From: Thermotoga petrophila RKU-1 | Lineage (GTDB): Bacteria > Thermotogota > Thermotogae > Thermotogales > Thermotogaceae | Assembly (NCBI RefSeq): GCF_000016785.1 | Contig: NC_009486.1 | Span: 1,612,001-1,676,000 of the forward strand | DNA: 64,000 nucleotides | Reading direction: 5' to 3' | Shown: positions 7,437 through 15,065 of the stretch, one piece after another | Layout: every line of letters starts with the position of its first letter | Numbering within the stretch: position 1 is the first letter of the stretch | The notes under the pieces: generated by a model | The model's database searches: none | Seen by the model: only the letters and a program-made list of their open reading frames with translations | Told to the model about the DNA's origin: nothing | Program-made: the position numbers and the translations under genes

Positions 7437-8744
7437 GTGAAAGGAAGCGCACTGGTTTTTGCCCTTCTGGTTATGATTTTAATGTCAGCGGTTTTTCTTG
7501 TTACACTGAGTGTGTATAAAAAAGTGGAAAGAGACTACATCACCGAACTGAAAAAAATCATGGTTTTCAACGTTACACGAAGTACTCTGGAGACAGTTTA
7601 CGAATACCTCAAATCCAAACCCGATAAATTACGGGCGTATCTCGGTGAATTTCAAGCGGAATTGAAAGAGTTTCCTGGAACGGTAAAGCTTGTGCTCTCT
7701 GAAATTGGAGAAGACAATTACAAGCTAACCTGCACCTCTGTACTGGATGAGTTCACCGACACTCAAACGATCGTTTTCAGAAAAAAAAGCAATCTTTTTT
7801 CTTACGCAGTGGTTGCTCTTGGAAAGCTGAATCTTTCTAATGTCGCAGAAATTTACGGGAATGTTCTGTATAGAGGGGAAAGCAAGCTTTCTGTTCCAAA
7901 CAACTTCGTTCTCAACGGTAATTTGATCGTTGAGAAGGCCGAACTTGAACTTTCTAACAATGCAGTAATAACTGGAAACGTAGAAGTTCAGAACTCAAAT
8001 CTCACCATGTCTAACAAATCCCGTATTGGAAGTCCTGATAAACCTTCCATTGTGAAGGTAAAAGAGAATGTAGTTTTGCGTAACAACTCAGAGTTGTACG
8101 GAGACGTTTATGCGGGCGGAAATGTAGAGAGTTCCGGAACGATATCTGGTCAAACTTTTGAAAACCGTGATGACATCGCTTTTTCCAATCCTCCCAATTT
8201 TCCTCCACCTGAGATTCCAAACGATCTTCCTTCACCAAGTGGAGAACTGGTTCTCTGGCATAGAGAACAAACTCTCACATCGGGCACTTACAGTTACAGT
8301 GCTGTAAAAGTTCAAGAAAAGAGTAAATTAATTGTCGATACATCGAACAGCGATGTTATTTTGAGAGTTGGAGAGTTAAATGTCGATATTGATGGAATAA
8401 TCGAGGTTAAAGGATCGAACAACCTTATTATCTATGTGGATCAAAAAGTTACCTTTTCAAACAACGCGGAGTTTAAGACACCAGATGGTGGAAAGGTTTT
8501 CATCGTATCTGATAAAAATGTTGACATCTCATTCTCTAACAATTCAAGTATAGAAAACCTGTACATTTACGCACCGGGTGCAAAGGTAACGTTCAGTAAC
8601 AATGCAAGTTTCAAAGGCTCTGTTGTGGCCGGAGATGTGAGTTTGTCGAACAATGCGGAATTTGTAGAACCTCAATCTGTTCCTGTGGAAGTTTCTGGAG
8701 AATCCAGTGCCGATTTTGAAATCGTCGAATGGGGGAAAGACTGA
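7437..8744 (+). CDS. PilX-like minor pilin with repetitive beta-solenoid body
   Basis: 435 residues from GTG 7437, chosen because GAGGTGG lies just upstream; an ATG at 7419 has no ribosome site. The N-terminus MKGSALVFALLVMILMSAVFLV is PilX-like: very short leader ending in Gly, then a hydrophobic helix without Glu5. From about residue 130 onwards there are many short repeats around the motif (L/F)SNN(A/S) plus G-N-V or G-S-V turns (for example LSNNAVITGNVEV, FSNNASFKGSVVAGDV), the pattern of a right-handed beta-helix or bactofilin-like polymer fold. A proline-rich linker (NPPNFPPPEIPNDLP) divides two repeat blocks. Probably a surface adhesin or tip component; function inferred. Confidence 0.7.
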   Translation: MKGSALVFALLVMILMSAVFLVTLSVYKKVERDYITELKKIMVFNVTRSTLETVYEYLKSKPDKLRAYLGEFQAELKEFPGTVKLVLSEIGEDNYKLTCTSVLDEFTDTQTIVFRKKSNLFSYAVVALGKLNLSNVAEIYGNVLYRGESKLSVPNNFVLNGNLIVEKAELELSNNAVITGNVEVQNSNLTMSNKSRIGSPDKPSIVKVKENVVLRNNSELYGDVYAGGNVESSGTISGQTFENRDDIAFSNPPNFPPPEIPNDLPSPSGELVLWHREQTLTSGTYSYSAVKVQEKSKLIVDTSNSDVILRVGELNVDIDGIIEVKGSNNLIIYVDQKVTFSNNAEFKTPDGGKVFIVSDKNVDISFSNNSSIENLYIYAPGAKVTFSNNASFKGSVVAGDVSLSNNAEFVEPQSVPVEVSGESSADFEIVEWGKD

Positions 8745-9241
8745 TGAGAAGTGGTTATACCCTGGTTGAAACTCTTGTTTCTTTCATCGTTTTGATAGTT
8801 ATTCTGGGGACATTTTTCATCGTTTCGATGTACTCTATAAGAACTCTGAATATCGTGAAAGATTTTGGAGAATACTCCTACCTTTTGAGTACGATGAAAA
8901 GCAAGATCACAAACCTGCTTCTGTTCGCGTCGGATGCCACAGCGGTGGATACTTACCCGTCACTGGACAATCAGTGTGTGCTGTACAAAGAAGGAAAATC
9001 ACTGATCTTCGAGTGTTCCGATGGAGAAAAAATATACCTCTCTGATAACATTTCCGATGCAACATTCATCGTGAAAACCTTTTCTATCAGAGACAAACCG
9101 AGAAAAATCGTTGTCTTTCATATCGGTGTTCTAACACCGTTTGAAGGCCAAACCGCAGCCACTTTTTCCGTGCCACTCATGAACTCCCACAGATCTTCAG
9201 GGGCAACTTCTGAAGGGAAGTATCTCCTAGTAGAGTACTAA
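8744..9241 (+). CDS. Type IV prepilin-like protein
   Basis: 165 residues. ATG 8744 overlaps the stop of the preceding gene by one base; an ATG 15 bases earlier is an alternative. The N-terminus reads MRSG then YTLVETLVSFIVLIVI, a clear prepilin-peptidase site (G|YTLVE, Glu at +5) followed by a hydrophobic helix. The rest is a small soluble domain of beta-type composition. Such proteins are cleaved and N-methylated by PilD and polymerised as minor pilins/pseudopilins. Last gene of the cluster; a flagellar pair follows after a promoter. Confidence 0.82.
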   Translation: MRSGYTLVETLVSFIVLIVILGTFFIVSMYSIRTLNIVKDFGEYSYLLSTMKSKITNLLLFASDATAVDTYPSLDNQCVLYKEGKSLIFECSDGEKIYLSDNISDATFIVKTFSIRDKPRKIVVFHIGVLTPFEGQTAATFSVPLMNSHRSSGATSEGKYLLVEY

Positions 9242-9264
9242 AATTCTCAATTTCGAGTCGATAT
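9239..9264 (+). promoter_or_regulatory. Candidate sigma-28 (FliA/SigD) flagellar promoter before flaG
   Basis: TAAA at 9239-9242, 14 nt, then GTCGATAT at 9257-9264. This matches the Bacillus SigD type TAAA-N14/16-GCCGATAT with one mismatch. It lies about 35 bases upstream of the flaG start and immediately after the pilin-like gene stop, and both downstream genes are flagellar. Confidence 0.5.
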
Positions 9265-9299
9265 AAAATTATGGAGAATGTCAGATGGAGGGATCCACG

Positions 9300-9653
9300 A
9301 TGAGGATCGATCCCACGGATGGGAAAGGAAACGAGGTGTTTCGTAGAGAAATAACAAGAAGTGAACTCCACGTGGAAGCGAACGGATCAACACCCATCGC
9401 TGAGATGAAAAAGCAACAGGAAGAAGATGTTCAAAGAGCCATAGAAGAATTTTCGAGGAAAATGGAAAAACTGAGGAAAATCTTCAGGGGAGAGGCTGAG
9501 TTCAGATACGACAGTGAACTGAACTTGGTGATCGTGAAGATAAAAGACACCGAAACGGGAGAGATCATAAGGCAGATCCCTCCTGAGGTGATGGTGAAGA
9601 TCGCAAAGAGCATAAACGAGCTGCTCGGGATACTCGTAGACGAAAGGGTGTGA
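9300..9653 (+). CDS. flaG: FlaG family flagellar protein
   Basis: 117 residues from ATG 9300 with GGAGGG seven bases upstream. The C-terminal 60 residues carry the FlaG family pattern: FRYDSELNLVIVKIKD, then TETGEIIRQIPPEVMVKI. The N-terminal half is charged and probably helical/disordered. FlaG proteins are linked with flagellar filament length or cap function and are commonly encoded right before fliD, as here (4 nt gap). Confidence 0.88.
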   Translation: MRIDPTDGKGNEVFRREITRSELHVEANGSTPIAEMKKQQEEDVQRAIEEFSRKMEKLRKIFRGEAEFRYDSELNLVIVKIKDTETGEIIRQIPPEVMVKIAKSINELLGILVDERV

Positions 9654-9657
9654 TCAC

Positions 9658-11481
9658 ATGGACCTGAGCAAAATAGCCAGCACCATAAACATGAGATATT
9701 ACTCACAGCTGGGTGGTTTTCAGGTGGGAGGAGCTGTCAGTGGACTCGACACCCAGTCCATCATAAACGCCATTCTCGAGGCGGAGAGCCAGCCGCTTCA
9801 GAATCTCACAGAAAAGTACGAAAAGTACGAGCTCATGCAAAAAGCCTACGAAGAGGTGAAGACAAAGCTCAGAGAATTCAGAGATCTGGTCTACAGCTTC
9901 AAACTCCAGAGTACTGTTGTCCAGAAAACAGCCGTTTCTTCCAGCTCTCTTCTTTCGGCTGAGGCTTCTTCCGTGGCCGTCACAGGTGTATACCACGTAA
10001 AGATCGTTCGAACCGCGACTTACACTACACTGACTGGAGCGAATGAAGTTGTTCCGTCTCCCGATTCAACGAAGACGTTTGGAGAACTCAATTACATGTA
10101 CACACCTCAGGAAGGAACCGTGAGACTGTACAACAACGATACAGGAAACTACGTGGACGTTCAGGTTCTCTCCACAGATACCATAGACGACATCGTCAAC
10201 AAGCTGAACAGCGCTCTTTCTTCTGCTGGAATAACAGGAAGCGCCAGCTACGACACTAGCACCGGAAAGCTCAGCATCACTTCCGACAAGAACTTCTCGC
10301 TCGTCGATATCACAGGAAACTTCACGAAGGTGTTTCATCTGGATGAAGCCAGTCTGAACTACAGCAGTGGAAATTACTCTCTCACCAGCACGGCTTCCGT
10401 TAGCGGCCTTTCTACGGTGAAAACGCTCCTGCAGATTGCCACATACACTTCAAAGACCATAATAAGTGGAAAGGTGAAGATAAACGGTGTGGAGATAGAA
10501 TTTGATCAGAACGAAACGTTGTCTTCCCTTATAAAAAAGATAAACGACAGCGAAGCCGGGGTTACCGCCAGCTATGATTACCACGCGAACAGAGTTGTGA
10601 TCACTTCGAAAACTTCCGGCCCTGAAGCCATCACTCTGGAAGACACGGACGGAACCGGTTTGTTCTCGCTTCTTGGAATAGAAAATCACAGTCTCTTCGT
10701 GGGTCAAAAAGCTCATCTTCAGATCAGTATGGATGGTACAAACTGGGTGGACGTGTATTCAGACACGAACGACGTGGAGTACAACGGTGTCACTTTCCAT
10801 ATCTCTGGAGTGACATCCGAAACGATCACCGTTGATGTGAAAATCGACACAGATGCGATAGTTGAGAAGATAAAAGGATTCGTAGATAAATGGAACGAAA
10901 CGATGGATTATCTGAACGAAAAGCTTACAGAAGAACCGGTAACTGACAAATCCGAAGAAGAGATGACAGAAGAGGAAAAAATGAAAGGAGTTCTGAAAGG
11001 AGACGATCTGTTAGAAGAGATCTTCTCCCGTCTCAGGGGGTTCATCACGTATAAAGCCGAAGGAGACATAAACTACCTCTGGGAACTCGGGATCAGCACA
11101 GGGGACATAGGAACCGGATACGAGAACATGATGAAGGGCCATCTCGAAGTGGATGAGGAGAAACTGAAACAGATAGTGGAAGAAGATCTGAACAAGGTAT
11201 GGGAGTTCTTCGGTGGAGCGAACGGTTTCGCTACACAGCTCGACGATTATTTATGGGAACAGGTGAAGTTCAACGGAAGAATTGATCAGTTTGCTGGAAT
11301 CAGTGGTCGAATAGAGAGAGAACAGAGGTTCCTTGCCACACAGATAGCGAGTTGGATCGAAAGGCTCTCCAAGAGAGAACAGGAACTCTGGAGGAAGTTT
11401 TCAGCCATGGAGGAAGTGATCTCCCGGCTTCAAGCTCAGGGAAGCTGGATATCTCAGGCTCTGCAGGGTAATAACAAGTGA
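9658..11481 (+). CDS. fliD: Flagellar hook-associated protein 2 (filament cap) FliD
   Basis: 607 residues. The N-terminal region has the conserved cap signature GGAVSGLDTQSIINAILEAE around residues 23-42 and an adjacent heptad-rich coiled-coil (residues 45-80); the centre contains FliD repeat domains with beta structure (ITSDKNFSLVDITG, VITSKTSGPEAITLED), and the C-terminus returns to a coiled-coil (about 545-600). FliD caps the growing filament outside the cell and folds incoming flagellin. A strong terminator follows 43 bases after the stop. Translated just behind flaG. Confidence 0.95.
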   Translation: MDLSKIASTINMRYYSQLGGFQVGGAVSGLDTQSIINAILEAESQPLQNLTEKYEKYELMQKAYEEVKTKLREFRDLVYSFKLQSTVVQKTAVSSSSLLSAEASSVAVTGVYHVKIVRTATYTTLTGANEVVPSPDSTKTFGELNYMYTPQEGTVRLYNNDTGNYVDVQVLSTDTIDDIVNKLNSALSSAGITGSASYDTSTGKLSITSDKNFSLVDITGNFTKVFHLDEASLNYSSGNYSLTSTASVSGLSTVKTLLQIATYTSKTIISGKVKINGVEIEFDQNETLSSLIKKINDSEAGVTASYDYHANRVVITSKTSGPEAITLEDTDGTGLFSLLGIENHSLFVGQKAHLQISMDGTNWVDVYSDTNDVEYNGVTFHISGVTSETITVDVKIDTDAIVEKIKGFVDKWNETMDYLNEKLTEEPVTDKSEEEMTEEEKMKGVLKGDDLLEEIFSRLRGFITYKAEGDINYLWELGISTGDIGTGYENMMKGHLEVDEEKLKQIVEEDLNKVWEFFGGANGFATQLDDYLWEQVKFNGRIDQFAGISGRIEREQRFLATQIASWIERLSKREQELWRKFSAMEEVISRLQAQGSWISQALQGNNK

Positions 11482-11523
11482 TCATAGTACAGCTTTCAGT
11501 TTAAAAATCATCTGTTTTGAATG

Positions 11524-11561
11524 AAGGGCAACTTTTTGGGGGTTGCCCTTTTTGCTTTTTT
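11524..11561 (+). terminator. Rho-independent terminator after fliD
   Basis: Perfect 9-bp stem AAGGGCAAC/GTTGCCCTT (11524-11532 with 11542-11550), 9-nt loop, followed by TTTGCTTTTTT. Confidence 0.92.
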
Positions 11562-11586
11562 AAACTATGAAGATCTGTGATATAAT
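11558..11586 (+). promoter_or_regulatory. Promoter of the BTAD-type regulator gene
   Basis: A perfect TATAAT at 11581-11586 with a weak TTTTAA 17 nt upstream, overlapping the end of the fliD terminator T-run. The gene starts 60 bases downstream with GGGGAGAGGGG as ribosome site, giving a roughly 50-nt leader. Confidence 0.45.
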
Positions 11587-11645
11587 GACAGTAAAATAAC
11601 ACTAAAAAGTTTCGAATTATTTTAAATAAATGGGGAGAGGGGATT

Positions 11646-12695
11646 ATGAGTATTTTTGTGAAAACCTTTGGTGGAACAAGAGTTATCAAGGATGGTGATT
11701 TTGTAAACGCAAGAGACTGGCCATCGCAGAAAGCATTTGCGCTGTTCAGGTATCTCGTTTTCAGAGGAAATGAGGAAGTGTCCGTTGAAGAGATCTACAA
11801 CCTCTTTTGGGAAGGCATGGACGACACATTCGCGAAATCCAACCTGAACACCACACTCCATATCATAAGGAAAACCACCGGAATAACGAGCGAACAGCTC
11901 TTTGTGAAGGGAGACCTCTGCTGTTTCTTCCCGGGAAACGAAATCACCATAGACGTGGATGTTTTCGAAGAATGCCACAAAAGTCTGATGAAAACCACGT
12001 CAGATACTGAACGTGAAAAACTCCTTAAGAAGATGTTCGAGATCTACACAGGTCCCTTTCTGATCGAAGACATTTTCGCAGAATGGATTCAGGAAATCAG
12101 AGAAATCTACGAATCGTGGTACTCGGATGTTCTGAAAGAACTCTTCGAGTTGTACTTGTCGAAAAAAGATTACAACGCTGCTCTCGAGATGGTGAACGTT
12201 TATTTTCAGAGGGAACCTTACGATGAGGACATGTACTACAGAACAATAGAGGTTCTTCTGAAAAAGGGCGAGATCACAAGGGCAAAACGCGTATACGACA
12301 GACTCTCAAGTCATCTTATGGAGATAGGGATAAAACCTCGATTGAAATTCGATGATTTTCTCTCCAAAAGGAGCTCAGAATTCATGCTGAATGGCAACAA
12401 AGCAATTGTGGTCGATGAAAAGCTCTTTGAGAAGTTTCTCTTTCTGGAGAGTCGAAGGAGAGAAAAATCCTTTGTCCTAGTTGAAGTGAAACTGACAGAT
12501 AAGAGTATTAACACTGAAGATGTCTCCCAAAAAGTAGCGTTTCACCTTCGAAAAGGTGACGTGATTACCTTCTCAGGTGAAACTATCCGAATTCTCTTCC
12601 ACTGTCCTGAACAGCGTCGTCCAACAATGGAAAAACGCGTGGTAAACACACTTGAGAAAATAGGGCTGAAGAAAGGCCAGTACGAAATTTCCTGA
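11646..12695 (+). CDS. SARP/BTAD-type transcriptional regulator
   Basis: 349 residues. Residues 1-95 look like an OmpR-type winged helix (DWPSQKAFALFRYLVFRGN then VEEIYNLFWEG, LNTTLHIIRKTTG), the form found in SARP activators. Residues 97-245 match the bacterial transcriptional activator domain (BTAD), a TPR-like helical array with FEIYTGPFLIEDIFAEW and YFQREPYDEDMYYRTIEVLL. The last ~95 residues are an additional alpha/beta domain (KSFVLVEVKLTD ... RKGDVITFSGETIRILF) that I do not recognise. It lies alone between the flagellar and secretin gene groups, with its own promoter, so regulation of one of these neighbours is plausible but unproven. Confidence 0.82.
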   Translation: MSIFVKTFGGTRVIKDGDFVNARDWPSQKAFALFRYLVFRGNEEVSVEEIYNLFWEGMDDTFAKSNLNTTLHIIRKTTGITSEQLFVKGDLCCFFPGNEITIDVDVFEECHKSLMKTTSDTEREKLLKKMFEIYTGPFLIEDIFAEWIQEIREIYESWYSDVLKELFELYLSKKDYNAALEMVNVYFQREPYDEDMYYRTIEVLLKKGEITRAKRVYDRLSSHLMEIGIKPRLKFDDFLSKRSSEFMLNGNKAIVVDEKLFEKFLFLESRRREKSFVLVEVKLTDKSINTEDVSQKVAFHLRKGDVITFSGETIRILFHCPEQRRPTMEKRVVNTLEKIGLKKGQYEIS

Positions 12696-12706
12696 AAATG
12701 CAGATT

Positions 12707-12747
12707 AAAAAATAGCGCCGCCACCTCGCATGTGAAACAGCGACGCT
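12707..12747 (-). terminator. Probable terminator of the secretin-cluster operon
   Basis: On the minus strand an imperfect 8-bp stem (AGCGTCGC with GCGGCGCT, one mismatch) closes a long loop and is followed by A and six T. It lies about 50 bases after the stop of the barrel-like protein gene at 12799. Confidence 0.5.
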
Positions 12748-12798
12748 CAAAGAAATGTACTTAACGAATGTATCGGGAGAAATGGGGATAGAGAAGGA

Positions 12799-13905
12799 TC
12801 AGAACGAGTATCTCACTCCGATGAAAATTCTGTAATTCGTAGAGTCATACACTACTCCCAGAAGAACAGTTATACTCTTGCTGAGATCATACCCTGCACT
12901 TAGTGACGTCTCCCACGACATTTTTTCGAGTGTCCAGTGACTTTTGAAAGAAAGGCTTGCGGAAAATCTGTCGAACTTCAGATCCCCCCTACCCCACCAG
13001 AGTATTCCGGAGAATTTTGTGAGATCGAAGAGCACGTACACACCAGCTGAGAGAGAAAGGTTTCCCACACTGGTACGATCTGAAAATCCAGCTCCCAAAT
13101 ATCTGAACCGCCAGTAGATAGCCCCGAGTTTCAATTCTTCTCCAAACAGTTTCGTTTCTACGAGAAGTCCATCGGGAAAAGAAGCGGAAAAGTGGATACT
13201 TTTGTTCAACCAGAGACTTATTTTAGCTTCTGGGTAAGAGGAAATCAGTATGAAACTCTCTTCAGACTTTTCTTCTTTACCCATGAACTCCTCAAGCCCA
13301 GAAATGTTTCCCGCAACGAAAACTTTTTCTTCAGGTGGTTTTTCTACAACAAGAGCCCTGCAGAAAACGACCATTCTGTGTTCTTTCTCATCCGTTTCGA
13401 ATTTGGAATAAGCAATCGGTTGAAAGTCCTCTTGAGAGATCCATATCTTTGTTCGAAGATGTGCGCTGTCCAGTCTCATTTCGATATCAGATAGAACACT
13501 TTGTTTATCCAGCTGTTGTGGTGTTATCGAAAGGTACATCTCTTGCACCGTTGTCATTCCCTGTGTTACTGTGAGGATCTCCTCCCTTCCTACACGTAGG
13601 ACGGCCGATTTTCCGAGAACGGTCAGGATCCAGGGTTTTGAAAGAATTCTATAAGAATCGCGTATCACGGGAAATTTCACTTTTATGGAGAATGGAAAAA
13701 GCTTCAGTTCTATCGTATCATTCGAATAGTGTATCGAACCCTCGTTGGACTCATCGGTACTGAGATAGAGCTCCTCCAGAGAAACTCTAATTCCGGTGCT
13801 CTCTTTCACTTCTGCCATTACAAACTGATACATGATCATGGGCTCCGAGAACACTGTTGCAAAAGCGAGAATCAGAAAGATCATCAGCGACCATTTCATG
13901 ATCAC
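12799..13905 (-). CDS. Exported protein with likely C-terminal outer-membrane beta-barrel
   Basis: 368 residues with a signal peptide (residues 3-20, cleavage near FSEP). Not a family I recognise with certainty. The middle (about 95-180) has a secretin-beta-like flavour (VGREEILTVTQGMTTVQEMYLSITPQ). From about residue 225 alternating polar/hydrophobic strands recur (SLSAGVYVLFDL, SASLSFKSHWTL, WETSLSAGYDL) and the chain ends in IFIGVRYSF, a terminal phenylalanine as in outer-membrane barrels. It would sit in the outer sheath (toga). It starts within the last bases of the secretin gene (4-nt overlap), so the two are translationally linked and may act together. Confidence 0.65.
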   Translation of the reverse strand: MIMKWSLMIFLILAFATVFSEPMIMYQFVMAEVKESTGIRVSLEELYLSTDESNEGSIHYSNDTIELKLFPFSIKVKFPVIRDSYRILSKPWILTVLGKSAVLRVGREEILTVTQGMTTVQEMYLSITPQQLDKQSVLSDIEMRLDSAHLRTKIWISQEDFQPIAYSKFETDEKEHRMVVFCRALVVEKPPEEKVFVAGNISGLEEFMGKEEKSEESFILISSYPEAKISLWLNKSIHFSASFPDGLLVETKLFGEELKLGAIYWRFRYLGAGFSDRTSVGNLSLSAGVYVLFDLTKFSGILWWGRGDLKFDRFSASLSFKSHWTLEKMSWETSLSAGYDLSKSITVLLGVVYDSTNYRIFIGVRYSF

Positions 13906-15065
13906 TCACTTCCCTGGATTTCCGCCTTGATGAATATGTAGAGTTCTTTTTGGGAATCTTTTTTCGTTGTACCACCGAAGAGGTATCGTATGAGTGGGAT
14001 CTTGTTCAATATGGGCACACCGGAGCCGGTCTGGGCGCTGTCTTCGATGGTGGCACCGGAGATCACAACGGTCTGACCATTTTTCAGGAAAAGTGTTGTA
14101 GAGAGTTCGTTCTGTTTTACAGCGAATGTTCCGAGTTTCTCTCCTGCGAAGTGACTGACTTTTGGTGAGAGTGTAAGCTCGAGTTCTTCTTTGTCCATCA
14201 CACGCGGTTGAATCTCGATGCTCACTCCAACGTCTATGGACTCGATTCTGCTCACCGCTCCTTCGGCCTCGAGGAGAACAACCTGTCTTTCCCCTAAGAA
14301 AAGAGAGGCCTTTTCTCCACTCTTCACGATGATCCAGGGATCGGCTGTGATCTTCGCTTTCTGATCTTCCTCGAGGAGTTTTAATTTTGCCAGAATTTGG
14401 CCAAAAACGTCTGTCTGAACATTGAGGATTCCTGTTACCAAACCGAGAGTAGCCGTCCAGTTCTCGTTGAATTCCTGCCCGGAACCGAAGGAATAATCTA
14501 AACTGTTCAATCCCAGTTCATTCGAATAATCTCTGGAAATTTCTGTGACGATCACACTGATCTTCACCTGTGGTATCGGGATGTCTATCTTTTTGAGATC
14601 TTCCTCGAATTCCCGTATGATCTCTTCAGGTGCTGTGATGGTTATCATGTTGTTCTTCTCGTTGAACCTGACGTAATTCCTGTAAACTGCTGGCAAGAGT
14701 TCCTGGGCATCGGCTGTGGTTATGTATTTCAACTTGTAGGTCCCTGTAACTGCAAGGTATCTGAAGGCGGGATTCGCTGGATCTGGTGATCCCACGAAGT
14801 AAAACCCGTCCATCTTTTTGAAAACATACCCTCCAGGCATGAGGATCATCTTCAGTGCCTGCTCTAAGGGTACTTCGTTGAGCTCCATAGTGATGAAGCC
14901 AGTCACAGTAGTGTCCGCTATGATTGGAATTCCTGTCTGTGCGGAGATGTCTGAGAGGGCATCCAGAATGTATGTATCCTGGAATATGTTGCTCACAAGA
15001 GGTTCCTCCTGCGTTATCACCACCACCGCTATCAATACGAATAAAACGAAACTGAGTTTTCTCAT
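13902..15065 (-). CDS. Secretin (GspD/PilQ superfamily), compact form
   Basis: 387 residues, short for the family. A signal peptide (1-18) is followed by an STN-type domain (about 28-75: DALSDISAQTGIPIIADTTV), an N1/NolW-like KH fold (about 108-160: YKLKYITTADAQELLPAVY) and the secretin core (about 167-383: ISVIVTEISRDYSNELG through VPILNKIPLIRYLFGG). The VPxLxxIPxxxxLFG signature is intact. Secretins form gated outer-membrane channels for type II secretion, type IV pili or phage export; the small N-terminal part suggests a minimal channel. Neighbours are an Ig-like protein and three paralogous secreted proteins rather than GspC/E/F genes. Confidence 0.88.
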   Translation of the reverse strand: MRKLSFVLFVLIAVVVITQEEPLVSNIFQDTYILDALSDISAQTGIPIIADTTVTGFITMELNEVPLEQALKMILMPGGYVFKKMDGFYFVGSPDPANPAFRYLAVTGTYKLKYITTADAQELLPAVYRNYVRFNEKNNMITITAPEEIIREFEEDLKKIDIPIPQVKISVIVTEISRDYSNELGLNSLDYSFGSGQEFNENWTATLGLVTGILNVQTDVFGQILAKLKLLEEDQKAKITADPWIIVKSGEKASLFLGERQVVLLEAEGAVSRIESIDVGVSIEIQPRVMDKEELELTLSPKVSHFAGEKLGTFAVKQNELSTTLFLKNGQTVVISGATIEDSAQTGSGVPILNKIPLIRYLFGGTTKKDSQKELYIFIKAEIQGSE

